Shown piece after piece: positions 1-10,943 of a stretch of 31,620 bases of DNA. The notes beneath the pieces are model-generated. The model saw nothing but the letters and a program-made list of their open reading frames with translations, did no database searches and was not told the origin of the DNA. The stretch spans positions 1-31,620 of the forward strand of contig JARQWU010000106.1 of assembly GCA_040182905.1 (NCBI GenBank). Reading direction: 5' to 3'. Source of the stretch: Barthelona sp. PAP020 (Eukaryota; Metamonada: BaSk clade). Each line of letters opens with the position of its first letter. The first letter of the stretch is position 1. The translations under genes were made by a program, and so were the position numbers.

Positions 1-594
1 CTCCGAAATTCTCCTACTTGATCGTTCAAATTACATTTCAGTCCCTCAATTCCCCTCCTGGGATTTTGACTGAAATTTGCTAGAATGAGTTTTCTGAGTT
101 TACTTTCTTTGTGAATAATTAAGACTAGTACTGGTTATAATAACTTAATTGTTATCCTATGCATTTTCAAACATTTAGAATGGTTACCAAAGCTAATTTA
201 CTTTCTTTTTGAAGAAGTTTGTCCCAGAAGCGAAATTACTTTTTAAATTTAAAGAACACGTGAATTGAGCAAAATTATTCCACAAAATTAGAGCCAATGG
301 AGAACTATTTGGATAAAAGCAAAAATCGAAAACAAATCAAAATTCTCCAATTTACCTTTGTCTAAATAAAATACTTTCGATATCAATACTCCAACTTCTG
401 ATTTTTTAGCTCTTTTCAAAAGTAAAAGTGTAAAAACACAACAATTCTTTTACAAGGTCTGATAACATAATTTTGTATCAAATATCTTTCATTCTATTTA
501 CTAAATAAGTGTTTGAAAAGGAATCAAATGTTGTTTTCATTTCTTTCGCACTTTACTAACTTATCTGTTATGAAGCTGAATAATTAAATTTCTT
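1..594. other. Intergenic stretch, no gene seen
   Basis: There is no open frame of useful length on either strand and no tRNA-like B box. The stretch is AT-rich, and its only structured part is the hairpin listed at 35-76. It may hold the 3' flank of a gene outside the window and the promoter of the CinA-like gene at 595; I see no recognisable promoter motif. Confidence 0.5.
35..76. repeat. Hairpin with 9-bp perfect stem
   Basis: ATTTCAGTC (35-43) is perfectly complementary to GACTGAAAT (68-76). The enclosed 24 bases can pair further (AATTCCC with GGGATT, one bulged T), giving a nearly continuous stem with a small CTCCT loop. The patch is richer in G and C than its surroundings. It could be the 3' end structure of an upstream transcript, a small RNA, or chance; no family is recognised. 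Confidence 0.4.
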
Positions 595-1806
595 ATGAAC
601 ATATCACTGCTTCAAATAGGGGAAGAATTAATTACAAGCAGTAATGCGGAAGCAAATCAAGAAATAATTACCAGTGAATTTCGCTCATTAAATATTATTC
701 TTTCTTCATCAGTATCAATAAAAAATGAAGAAAATTTGCTGCTTAAATATTTGGAAATGATGTTGCAAGACAATACAATCGTTCTCTTTGTTTTGAATAT
801 TCATTACATTGGTATTCCTCAATTCATATTGGATAAATTTTGGCATGATCCTTCATGTATTTTAGAAGGAAAGGATGTGTTGAATTCCACCCGCGTGGTT
901 AGAAATGGAGGATGGGTATGTTTTCATCATAAAGATATGATTAGAAACATTGTATTCTTGCCAGCTCTTCCATCTTTGTTAAAAGAATGCTTTCGATCAC
1001 TAGTTCTACCAAAATTAAAAGATTGCATCCCTTTAAACCTTTATTCAAATCGTTTGTTTATCTTGGGAATTACTGAATGTGAGGTTGATATTCAACTTAC
1101 TGAATTTTTGGATGAACAAAATGAAAAAGTGACAAAACAATTAAATGGAGGATTTGATGGAACTGATATAGTTTTAAGTGGGCACAAAGAAACTGTTTTG
1201 GATTGTCTTTGCTTTTTAAAGACTCAATTTAATCAAAGAGTACTACCTCCAGGAATTTTTGACCCAGCAGAGTATATCATTAAAATTTTGCATTCTTATC
1301 AAGCCCATTTGGGTGTTGTCGAAAGCTGTACTGGTGGAATGTTAATGTCTAGGCTGATCAGTATCCCTGGAAGTGGTAGTGTCGTTGATGGCTGCGTTGT
1401 AGCATATTCAAACAAGTGGAAGAGGGAACTGCTTGATGTAAAAGCATCAACTTTAACAGTTTTTGGTCCTATTAGCCAACAGACTATTCATGAATTATTG
1501 GCCGGTATGATCACACAATATGGAGTTCAAGTTGCAGTAGCTACCAGTGGAGTTGCTGGCCCTGGCCCATTTGATGGAATAGACCAAGGAACTGTTTTCA
1601 TTGGAGTTCGCTTTGGACATGCTGAAAGAATAGAAGAATGTCATTTTAAGGGTGGAAGAGACTACATCCGTAATCAAGCTGTTTCTACTGCTTTATGCAT
1701 GTTGATGGATTTATTATTGGGGGATGCACCTCCTTTACTTACAGAAGAAAAAGAACAAGCAGTGAGTGGCTTTGTTTTGAAAGGAACAGTTGCCGAAAGA
1801 ATATAG
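595..1806 (+). CDS. CinA-like protein (competence/damage-inducible, nicotinamide-nucleotide amidase domain)
   Basis: The protein has 403 residues, close to the length of full bacterial CinA. The C-terminal half is a clear CinA/PncC domain: ESCTGG at 243-248 carries the family serine motif, followed by VAYSN..K..LL and ATSGVAGPGP with a later QGTVFIGV strand. This domain in bacteria deamidates nicotinamide mononucleotide in pyridine nucleotide salvage. Residues 1 to about 140 follow the pattern of the CinA N-terminal MoCF-like domain (LLQIGEEL at the start), but the GGLGPT-type motif is missing, so that half looks decayed. A middle segment matches the CinA linker domain. The match to the family N-terminus supports the ATG at 595. 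The next gene follows after 134 bases on the same strand. Full-length CinA is mainly bacterial, so bacterial ancestry is plausible but not shown. The amidase function is inferred from family motifs. Confidence 0.85.
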   Translation: MNISLLQIGEELITSSNAEANQEIITSEFRSLNIILSSSVSIKNEENLLLKYLEMMLQDNTIVLFVLNIHYIGIPQFILDKFWHDPSCILEGKDVLNSTRVVRNGGWVCFHHKDMIRNIVFLPALPSLLKECFRSLVLPKLKDCIPLNLYSNRLFILGITECEVDIQLTEFLDEQNEKVTKQLNGGFDGTDIVLSGHKETVLDCLCFLKTQFNQRVLPPGIFDPAEYIIKILHSYQAHLGVVESCTGGMLMSRLISIPGSGSVVDGCVVAYSNKWKRELLDVKASTLTVFGPISQQTIHELLAGMITQYGVQVAVATSGVAGPGPFDGIDQGTVFIGVRFGHAERIEECHFKGGRDYIRNQAVSTALCMLMDLLLGDAPPLLTEEKEQAVSGFVLKGTVAERI

Positions 1807-1940
1807 GAATATTTATCAATTTATCGAAAGAAAACGGCTTTGAGTTGCTAAACTATGAATGGCTGTAAATTGTGTCCAAAGCAAAAACTTGAAAATAAAT
1901 TCATAAACTGATTTTTCTCTTTCTTTTCTGAAATTATTCC

Positions 1941-4019
1941 ATGGACTTAACCCCTTATTATGTTAAAACTCTCGACGGTATTGTTCCTGTTCGTCCTTTA
2001 GAACTATATGACTCATTTCAACAATTGTCTATTGAAGAACAAAAATATGCTTTTTATTTTTATAAAGCATGTGTGAGTGGATTTCCAATTGTTTTAGAAC
2101 AAAATTCGGATGATTCAAAATTGATTTTTGATTTTTTACATAGACTTTTCAATGATTATGATTATTCTGATTTGAAGAAGCAAAACGAGTTTATTACAAC
2201 TGAACTGATCAATTTTTTCTCATTATTTTATGTTAACTCGGGAAAATATCGAGGTTTTGGAGGAAAAAGAATTTTGCCAGCCGAAAATTTTAAAAAACAA
2301 AATTTTTTACAGTTTATTAGTGATTTACCACCGACCTCACCTATATATGTATGGTTACAAGCAATGAAAGGCGATGTTGCCGATGCTATTTTTGATTTTT
2401 GTGATGAAGACTTAAATATGGGATTAGTTTCTGAAAATGGGCAGAACACATACTATTCACCTGATTTTTCTCGTGAAGATTTAAAGCGTATCAATGAAGT
2501 GTTGATTGGTTATGGTGTATGCCTTGAAAATACCAAGATTGAAGGTTCAATGAATGATATATTTGTAACTTTTGCATCTATTTGGCGATTAGGTGATGAT
2601 ATAGATGAGTCAATTTTGAGTTTGTTAAATGATGAGGATCATCTCTTATTAGAACAATGCAGCGCAAATGTTATGAATGTTATGACTCATAATAGCTTAA
2701 AAATAACTCCAAAGTTTGGATTATACAGCGATTATTTAAAAAATGTGAATTATTGGTTGTTGAGGATATATAATGAATTAGATTTGCCTCTCCATCGCAA
2801 ATTAATGATCAAATATCAAATTTTGACCTTTTATTTCGGGTTTACAGAATTTTTCAAAATTTCCAATGAACATTGGGTATTAGATGATAAAACCAACGTT
2901 GAAACCACTTTAGGCTTTATTGAATGCTATAATGATCCCTTACAAGTACGGGGTGAATGGGAATCATTTGTTGCTATACGTGATAAAGTGTCTGATGCTC
3001 AAGTGGCGAATTTTTGTGAAAACGCTAGCTCTTTTCTTCATTTGATGAACTATCCCAAGGAATTTGAAGGAGAATTTAGAATTGCATCCTTTACAAATTT
3101 GAACGTTATAATATTTTTTAGTACAATGATTCCGATTGGAATAAATCTTCCCAATTTTGCAGATGTACGACATAAAGTGGGACATAAAAATGTACAGTTA
3201 GGAAATGTTATTGCAACAAGAAGTGGGGCTAAACCTTTGTTTGTCACTCAGGAATTTTTTGATCAAATAGATAAAAACATGATTTTAGGGCTTAAAGCAA
3301 AAGTTTTATTGCATGAATTGATGGGTCATGGTTGTGGAGCAATTTTTACTGAAGATAAAAAAATTTTAAATCCTTTTACTAATGAAGAATGTGGGTTTTA
3401 TAAAGCAGGAGAGACATATTATACTGTGTTTGGCTCAATTTCATCCTCATTAGAAGAATGCAGAGCAGATTCCGCCGCTCTTTATTTACTTACATTTGAT
3501 GAAGTTATTGAATCCTTAAACATCAATGAAGACATTTGTTACGCAGCATTCATGGGTCTTATGATCAATGCTTTGAAAAACATGATAAATTATGATCCTC
3601 AAGAACAAAAATGGACCCAAGCTCATTCACTTGCTCGATTTATGATTCTTCAAAGTTTATTGAAAGCTGGTGTTGCTTCTTTAGAAAGAGATGATTCTAT
3701 TATTGGTGGTTTCAATCTTTCTTTAGATAGAACTAAAATTAAAACAGTCATCAGAAGTACCATTGGGGAATTGCATGGAAAATTAACAGTTAACAGAGCG
3801 TCTGCAAACTTTGAAGGGGGAGTAGAAATTATTAATGAATTGGCTAATGTTGACGATTTTATGTTGGAAGTACGTGAGAGTGCTATTGAAAATACTGCTC
3901 CTGTTTGTACCTATATTCAATCTTCTTTTGATTCAAATCATAATATATCTTTGCATGATGCTTCTCAAGAAGGTTTTATCAGATCTATCAATGATATTTT
4001 TTGTGTCAATAATTTGTAA
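1941..4019 (+). CDS. DPP3: Dipeptidyl peptidase III (zinc metallopeptidase, family M49)
   Basis: The protein has 692 residues, slightly shorter than animal DPP III (about 737). Family M49 enzymes remove dipeptides from the N-termini of short peptides in the cytosol. The hallmark zinc motif HELMGH lies at residues 458-463 (HEXXGH, two zinc histidines and the catalytic glutamate), followed by GCG. The second motif, EECRAD, is at 505-510 and supplies the third zinc ligand. The N-terminal region also follows the family pattern, including the SGKYRGFG segment, which resembles the Y.NMGNYKSFG stretch of animal enzymes. There is no signal peptide, consistent with a cytosolic enzyme. The ATG at 1941 fits the family N-terminus. 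All catalytic residues I can check are present, so it should be active. Confidence 0.95.
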   Translation: MDLTPYYVKTLDGIVPVRPLELYDSFQQLSIEEQKYAFYFYKACVSGFPIVLEQNSDDSKLIFDFLHRLFNDYDYSDLKKQNEFITTELINFFSLFYVNSGKYRGFGGKRILPAENFKKQNFLQFISDLPPTSPIYVWLQAMKGDVADAIFDFCDEDLNMGLVSENGQNTYYSPDFSREDLKRINEVLIGYGVCLENTKIEGSMNDIFVTFASIWRLGDDIDESILSLLNDEDHLLLEQCSANVMNVMTHNSLKITPKFGLYSDYLKNVNYWLLRIYNELDLPLHRKLMIKYQILTFYFGFTEFFKISNEHWVLDDKTNVETTLGFIECYNDPLQVRGEWESFVAIRDKVSDAQVANFCENASSFLHLMNYPKEFEGEFRIASFTNLNVIIFFSTMIPIGINLPNFADVRHKVGHKNVQLGNVIATRSGAKPLFVTQEFFDQIDKNMILGLKAKVLLHELMGHGCGAIFTEDKKILNPFTNEECGFYKAGETYYTVFGSISSSLEECRADSAALYLLTFDEVIESLNINEDICYAAFMGLMINALKNMINYDPQEQKWTQAHSLARFMILQSLLKAGVASLERDDSIIGGFNLSLDRTKIKTVIRSTIGELHGKLTVNRASANFEGGVEIINELANVDDFMLEVRESAIENTAPVCTYIQSSFDSNHNISLHDASQEGFIRSINDIFCVNNL

Positions 4020-4181
4020 ATCGTGATTTTTTTTTTTTTTGATTTCTCCATTAAAAATTGTGCGTAAAGGTTTGTTATGAATCAATAGGAGTGAATTTTT
4101 TGCTATTTAAAAGTATACGATCTCAGAAATTTGTGAAAATTCGAAGATTTGAGATAATTTTTCTTTTTTATTTTGAAAAAA

Positions 4182-7100
4182 ATGAGTGAATTGTCAAAAT
4201 CATTAAATATATATGGTTATGAAGACATCTTTACACACGGTTTTTTAAAACCAAAAGAAATTTCTGAGTTATTAATGTATTTTCTTGAAATACATTCTAT
4301 TCCTGTAGACTTGAAACTTATTGATTCTATTTTGGATTTATGTTTGAATAATGAGCTTTTTGAAGTGATTAAAGAATATTATAAAAGAGGATTAGTTACT
4401 GAGTGTAAAACTTGTGATTATTTATTTAATCAAAACTTTAAAGCATTTTCTATGTTTATATCACAAGAAAATGACTTCTTATGCAAAGAAAGAGTTAGTT
4501 TACATGTAATTAAAGATAAAACATTAACTTCACATACAAATATTGTTTGGTGCATTGACATTAGTGCCAATCAAAAATTTATAGCCACAGCAAGTGAAGA
4601 TAAAACGGTTATTATTTGGAATTATGATACTTTTGAAATGGTGCATATTTTACATGATCATAACACTGCTGTAATGGACTTAACCTTTTCCAGTGATGAT
4701 CGATATTTGGCTACGTGTTCTAACGTTATCATTATTTATGATTTACATGATTTTGACATTGTTAGTGAGTTTACAGAGCATGAAAAATCGATTAAAAGTC
4801 TCAGTTTTTCAAAAGATTCTAAATACTTAGTTTCAGGAGATGCTGCTGGTGTGATAAAGACCTGGGATTTATCCCAAACCAAAAGTCTTAAAACTTTTAC
4901 TTTGCAAGAAGGATTTTGTTGGAGAGTTTTATTTTCTCCTAACGATGATTTGATAGGTGTTTTACCAAATACTGAGAATGCATATTTGATATCAAGAGGA
5001 AGTTTTGAAGTTTCTCAAAAGTTCGAAGGACACACACAATCAATTACCTCAATCTGTTTTAACTCCAATGGATCTATTGTTGCTACTGGCTCTATTGATG
5101 AAACTGTTAAGTTATGGCATCTTATGAGTGGGGAATGTATTCAGACATTTGACAACCATGGCAGTACTATTACTGGTCTTAAATTTTTCAATGAGGACCA
5201 GAAATTGCTTGTTTCAACAATGTATGGCAAAGTGTACATCTGGGACGTTCAAACCCAATCCATTATTCGAGAAATTCAAACAGAACTGGGTAATATCATG
5301 TGTATTGCGATGAGCGAAGATGAATCAACAATTGTATTTGGGGGTAATCAACCTTCAAATGTCTGTTGCATGAAGTACTTATCAGATTATCAAATGTTTA
5401 AAACAATATTGGATGAGAACATCAGTAATGTAGGACAATATTTGATTGACAGTCGAGAAACAGGAATTATTGAAAAATTGATTTGTGAAGAGTTGAATTT
5501 GTTTACAGTCGAAGATTCCGTTATTCAATGGTTGATTAATCATGGTATCAGTTTGAATGACAGAGAATTTAATATGATTAAGGGTAATTATGACCTTAAT
5601 ATGTTTATTGATGATAATGAACTGGATCTAATATCAAGATTAAGAAATAGTATTAATAAAGGATTGTTAGATGAAATAAAAACTCAAACTACAGATACTG
5701 AGAAGGATCAGGATATGATTGATGACAACAAAAGTAAAGTTCATGATTCTATTGTCACATGGAGCTTGGAAAAGAATTTATCCATCAATGAAGATGCTTC
5801 TGCTCAAGAAATCTTTACAAAATTGAAAGAATCGTTGAATCTTGAAATTGAGAATCTTTCTAGCATTGAAACTAATTTAAAGTTGAATATACAAGAACTA
5901 ACAACATCAAATGAATATTTATCTGATAAATTGAAGGAAAAAGATGATATTATTCATAAATATGAGAAACAAGTTCATCAATTAACTTCATTGAATGAAA
6001 AATTGGTGAATGCCACACCGACTGAAGAAATTTTAGAAGAAAATGACATATTGAAGGAAAAAATAGCTGAATTGGAAGAAACCAATAGTGATTTGACAAA
6101 ATCTGTTTCTCTCTTAGAATTGCAATTGGAAGAACAAAATAAAGAAGTTGAAATTGACAGAACTTTGTCAAATCAGCAGGAGAATATGTCAAATATGGAA
6201 GAATTGCAATTGAAAATTGATTCTTTAACAACCAACAGCTGTATTTTTGAACAACGTATTCTTGAATTGGAAAAGGAGATTGAAGGTTATAAAAAACAAT
6301 TGCAACAAGCCAATATACAATTAACTGATGAGACGATAAATTCTGATGATTTATCTAAAGTTCTAGAGGAAACTGTTGAAAGTCTTGAGAAAGAAAGAAA
6401 ACTCACCCAAAAATTAAAAGAACACATTGAAACCTTGAGTCAGCCTGTTGAAGAATTGAATGCTCAACAATCCATTGATTCTCCAAAAGAAAACATTAAA
6501 GTTGTTGAAACTCAAAGTGAGCAACATTCTGATGAAGCAGAATCCGAGATTATCACCGAATCCATTCCACGTGTGGATGTTGAAGATGATATGGTGGAAA
6601 TATGTGATGATTTTGACAGTACAACAGATTTGCATTTGAAACAAATTGATCAACAAATTCATGAAATAGAACAATTGAAACTTGAAATTGAAAGACTCAA
6701 AGCATTAATTCCTCTTGCTACTGAAGTTAAACAAGAAGATATTGATGATGAGAAAGAAAATGTTGAAGAAGAAGCCAATGATGTTGTTGTTCTATTAAGG
6801 GAACAAGAAAAGCTTCTAAACGATGAAATTCTCAAATTGAAGGAGAAAATTGAGGAATATGATCAATTGATTATTTCTTTCAGAAAAGAATTGGTAGATC
6901 ATGAGTCAAGATTGAATTTGGTTTCATCACAGAAGAATAATCTTTCAATTGAGTTGGATAAAGTAAAAGTTGATTTAGAAAGTCAAATTGGAGAAAATTC
7001 TAGTTTGAAAACTTTGTTTGATGAGAAAGAACTTGAAATTATCAAATTAAACAATTTGTTTGAAGAAACAAAGGAATTTGTTGGGGTTTTAACCCAACAG

Positions 7101-7466
7101 CTTGAGCAAATTTATGCTGAATTGCGTGGAACTGATGAAATTATTCAGGAAAATATCGTTGAGATCATCATTGATGATATTAGAACAAAAACAAAAGAGT
7201 CTGTTGATTTGAAAAATAATTATGAGCAGATTGCAAAGGAAATGCTCAAACTTAGGCATGATTTGGATTCTGTATTACAAGCAATTATCGTTATCCAAAC
7301 TTTTGAAAATTGGGACAAAACTGTTGATGAATCTATACTTGTTCAATTTGTTGAAGAGACTAATAACCAATTAAGCCAAGTTGAATCTTTGAAAAAGGAA
7401 ATTCAATGTTTGCAAGATGCCCTTGAAGGTGCTGAAAATTCCAAGAAAGGTTGTTTGTGTTTTTAG
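4182..7466 (+). CDS. WD40 repeat / long coiled-coil protein with C-terminal CaaX-like box
   Basis: The protein has 1094 residues from the ATG at 4182; the frame stays open upstream only to a TTG. Residues 1-117 are helical and unrecognised. About seven WD40 repeats fill residues 118-400 (for example HTNIVWCIDIS...TVIIWNY and GHTQSITSICF...VKLWHL), enough for one beta-propeller. A linker follows, then two long coiled-coil blocks at roughly 546-766 and 813-1086, rich in E, K, L and Q and separated by an acidic stretch. The protein ends KKGCLCF, where the last four residues, CLCF, fit a CaaX prenylation signal after two lysines. I infer a membrane-tethered scaffold: propeller for partner binding, rod for dimerisation, lipid tail for anchoring. 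No named orthologue is recognised. Confidence 0.85.
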   Translation: MSELSKSLNIYGYEDIFTHGFLKPKEISELLMYFLEIHSIPVDLKLIDSILDLCLNNELFEVIKEYYKRGLVTECKTCDYLFNQNFKAFSMFISQENDFLCKERVSLHVIKDKTLTSHTNIVWCIDISANQKFIATASEDKTVIIWNYDTFEMVHILHDHNTAVMDLTFSSDDRYLATCSNVIIIYDLHDFDIVSEFTEHEKSIKSLSFSKDSKYLVSGDAAGVIKTWDLSQTKSLKTFTLQEGFCWRVLFSPNDDLIGVLPNTENAYLISRGSFEVSQKFEGHTQSITSICFNSNGSIVATGSIDETVKLWHLMSGECIQTFDNHGSTITGLKFFNEDQKLLVSTMYGKVYIWDVQTQSIIREIQTELGNIMCIAMSEDESTIVFGGNQPSNVCCMKYLSDYQMFKTILDENISNVGQYLIDSRETGIIEKLICEELNLFTVEDSVIQWLINHGISLNDREFNMIKGNYDLNMFIDDNELDLISRLRNSINKGLLDEIKTQTTDTEKDQDMIDDNKSKVHDSIVTWSLEKNLSINEDASAQEIFTKLKESLNLEIENLSSIETNLKLNIQELTTSNEYLSDKLKEKDDIIHKYEKQVHQLTSLNEKLVNATPTEEILEENDILKEKIAELEETNSDLTKSVSLLELQLEEQNKEVEIDRTLSNQQENMSNMEELQLKIDSLTTNSCIFEQRILELEKEIEGYKKQLQQANIQLTDETINSDDLSKVLEETVESLEKERKLTQKLKEHIETLSQPVEELNAQQSIDSPKENIKVVETQSEQHSDEAESEIITESIPRVDVEDDMVEICDDFDSTTDLHLKQIDQQIHEIEQLKLEIERLKALIPLATEVKQEDIDDEKENVEEEANDVVVLLREQEKLLNDEILKLKEKIEEYDQLIISFRKELVDHESRLNLVSSQKNNLSIELDKVKVDLESQIGENSSLKTLFDEKELEIIKLNNLFEETKEFVGVLTQQLEQIYAELRGTDEIIQENIVEIIIDDIRTKTKESVDLKNNYEQIAKEMLKLRHDLDSVLQAIIVIQTFENWDKTVDESILVQFVEETNNQLSQVESLKKEIQCLQDALEGAENSKKGCLCF

Positions 7467-7739
7467 AAATTTTTTTCTATTTTTTTGTGTAAATATTTTT
7501 ATTCCTTTTATGATATTTATTATTTATTATTCACTTTGCACGATATTTTTGGATGAAATGAAATTGAAGAATGGAAGACCCTAAATTGCACAAAAAATGG
7601 ATTTTTTAGATATTTAATACATTAGTTATGTGATATAAAGTGTATAATTTACATTATTCTTCTTTTCAACCTCAAATGGAAGATATTTTTTTTTGGAAAT
7701 GGTTCACTGATCAATCTTCCTTGTTTTTTTCAATACAAA

Positions 7740-10700
7740 ATGAATTCAGATGAATTAAATACGATAGTTGAAACATTTAATCGAACGTTTTCGGGTCAAT
7801 CTACTGAAGAAGTTAGAGAAGCAACGGAAACCATACAAAATGTAATTCACTTTTCAAGATGTAATTTTTATGACTAATATGTTTAGTGGGCCAAAGAAGA
7901 TAATTTTTGTGGAATTATTTTAGATTTGATAGCACATCCAAAATCATTTTTTTCTGCACATACCACTTTGGCATTTTCAGCTTTTTTAGAGGATTATGTA
8001 AGAAGATATTGGTTTGGAAGTAATAAACATTTAATTTCTGATTTTGAAAGGAACTATTTTCATGATAATTTATTGTTAGCCATTTATAACACGAGTAGTA
8101 TTGTTGCTGACCAATTATCTGAAATATTCTTTCATTCCAGTATTGAATTTCCTGGGATGTTATGGGATGACATTGTTGATGAATTCTCTTTATTTTTACA
8201 GAAGGCTGTTGAAGATGGAAATGCTTTAGGCTTTAGAAATATAGTCAATGCTAATACAGCATTATTAAAAGGAATAGGGCAAAGATCAAAGAATCGCAGA
8301 ATTCAAGCACAGGCAAAAATTATTCCTCAAATAGAACCTTTTTTGCGGGAAATGTTTGTTAATATAGTCAATTCTAAGGAAGAACAAGATGGTTCAGAGT
8401 TTGCTGAAGAAGAATTTGAAATCATATTTTCCATTTTAAAATGGTTTGAAAAAGCTAATCATGGTACCATAAACATCACTATTGGCAGTGATATTAATGT
8501 TCTTAATGAATGGTTTCAAATTCTAACATTATTGATTTGTCTTCCTTTTAGATGGGATGGGATGGTTGTACAAGAAATTGGAAATCATACTTTATGTAAA
8601 ATACAAGCCTTAAGTCTGAAAATATTTAAGTTTTTTGCGTATCGATTTATTCAAGGAAAGCGAATGGAAGAAGAGATCATTGAAAATCGGAAGGATTTTT
8701 TGGAACATATCATTCCTGAATACATATTGCCATCTGCTCGACATATCATTGTAACTTCCAAGGATAATACCAAGTTACCTGATTCTTGTATTTATCCATC
8801 ACTAGTTTTATTTACTCATATGGTTACATTGGGTAATGTTTGGAGTATTCATATTGTGGACACATGGACAGAATTTGTGGCTGATTATATAATACCGTTA
8901 GTTTGCTTTGATGAAGTGATGCAAGAACAATGGGAAGAAAATTCAATATTGGTATTTGAAAAGACAATTGATCCATATTCATCAGTACAAGAATCCTCAA
9001 CTGCAGCTCTTCATTTGATAATAATGAGTATACAATCTAGACACAATAAATCAAGCTGGATATTGACAGAATTCGCTATGGCAGCCATTTTGGCTTTTCA
9101 AGAAGAATCAAATGAAGAAAATGTTGTTGCATGCTATGGAGCATTGTCAATACTTGCTGGTGTATTCAAATGTGACAAAAATTCTTTTGAGGAATTTTTT
9201 GAAGAGATAATTAGTTTACCGGAATTTGTTGTTGAATACATTATTCCTCTATTTGAAAGTAACATTGACTTCATAATGTTCAGATCGTTATTGTTATTTG
9301 AATCTTTGCTAAATAATAAACTTGATTATTGGATAAATGATGAATCTGAAATAATTGCAAAAGAAATTTGCACGATTGTTTTGGATATTCTTTTTAATCA
9401 TTCTGAGGCATTAAAATGTGCTGCCATCATTGTTCTATTTCTGATATGTGACCTAGCAAATTTCAAAGAATTGTTAGACCCGTATTTCAATGATATCTTT
9501 GAAAATTCCTTCAATTTATTAAATGAATATCATATTCAAGAAGCTGGTTCACTTATCAATAAATTAATCCCAATGTTTCCAGAAAAAATACTCCCTTCCG
9601 CTTTGACATTGATTGCTGAAACCTATTATGCCTTTGAAAAAGCTTACGAAATTTATACGTCAAATGATGTTGATGAAAATGATAAAAATAATGCCGAACG
9701 TGCTTTAAAAAGCTTATATTCAACTTGTATTGCCTTATTAACTCAAATTCCAAGTGATAGTTCATTATGGTTGGATACAATACATTCAAATGATAAAGAA
9801 TCTCCTAATCTCTTTGATTATGTGTTACCTATGGTTAAAGTTACTTTTATTGATGAAATGTCTGAATTTATTGAAGCTGGAGTTGATTTGTTGAATGTGA
9901 TTGGAGAAAATACTCCATTACCCTTTTCTAATGCTATTTGGGAGCTTGCAGATGATCTTTTTGAATTAATTGTTAAATCTCCTGTTTATTTAGAAGATTT
10001 GATGGATTTCTACGATTCATTGTTCACTCGTGGATGTGATGAAATTGAACAAAATCCTTCTTTGATTAAGCTGGATGAATGGATTGAATTTTTGGTTGAT
10101 CTGTTGCAAAATAATGAAGAACAAGGCAGTTACATTTTAAATACAGTTTGTACCCTTATTGAAACAATATTTGTTTGTTATGGGAAGAATTTGGATGATT
10201 ATGTTGAAGAATTGATGGTTGGATTAATCATGAGATTAAATGGAGATATCAAGTGTAAATACTGTCAAGATGAGAATGGTTTATCACCAAGCATGACATT
10301 GTATTATCTTCATGCTTTGATGTGTTTGGTTTTTTATAATCCTGAACATTTCTTCACTCTTGCAACTGAAAAGAATTGTCTTGAATATTTTTTCAAGACA
10401 TTTGAGACTGTTTTGCAAGAACCATTGATGTATAAACCCGCTCAATTTTTCACCAAGATGTATTTGGGTGTTCTACATAAATTGATATGTGGTAATATTG
10501 GTGATATTCTTCATTTTAATAATCGACAACTCTTTGCATTGTTTCTTCAAGCTCTTGATATGAACAGGGTTACAAATGAAAAGAGGAATGATTATTTGAA
10601 ACAAAAGACTCCTTCTCAATTTGCTCAAGAGAAAACAGATGAATGGGCCAACAATGTTAAAAACGCCAGCGACACTGATGATGTTGTTTTTAATTCCGTT

Positions 10701-10943
10701 GAGATTATTCATGAATTTAATGATTTTTATGACCCTATGTATCAAGAGCCTGATTTTCAGAGTAGTTTGGCATCTGTTTCTTTGAGTGATTGGATAGAGG
10801 AAATTTCAAGCATTTTAACGTCTGAAGAATTTGAATCTGCGTTTGAAGAAGTGGATGAAAAGACAATGCAATATTTTAATGATATTCTTGAAGGAAATGA
10901 ACCAAATGAAATTGATGATGATGATGATGATTATAGTCAATAA
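7740..10943 (+). CDS. Importin-beta family nuclear transport receptor, importin-7/8-like (two exons)
   Basis: The gene is spliced: exon 1 is 7740-7841 (34 codons), the intron 7842-7886, exon 2 7887-10943. The joined protein has 1052 residues, close to importin-7 (about 1040). Joining the exons restores an importin N-terminal domain: EEVREATETI from exon 1 runs into WAKEDNF from exon 2 and on to the helix ending YVRRYW, the usual IBN_N pattern that binds Ran-GTP. The rest is a run of HEAT-like helical repeats, with SIYPSLVLFTHMV-type helices and an acidic C-terminus (six aspartates in a row near the end) like that of importin-7/8 and yeast Nmd5/Sxm1. Importins of this group carry ribosomal proteins, histones and other cargo into the nucleus. 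Without splicing the frame would lack an ATG at its start; the first in-frame candidate of exon 2 is a TTG at 7926. Confidence 0.85.
7842..7886 (+). other. 45-base spliceosomal intron in the importin gene
   Basis: The intron begins GTAATT and ends TTTAG, lies between codons (phase 0), and is very short. An ACTAAT branch-site sequence sits in TGACTAAT at 7871-7878, with the likely branch adenosine (7877) only 9 bases from the junction. It contains in-frame stops, so retention would truncate the protein after 34 or so residues. Removal joins two halves of a recognisable importin N-terminal domain, which is the main evidence. It is the only intron I can support in this window. Confidence 0.8.
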
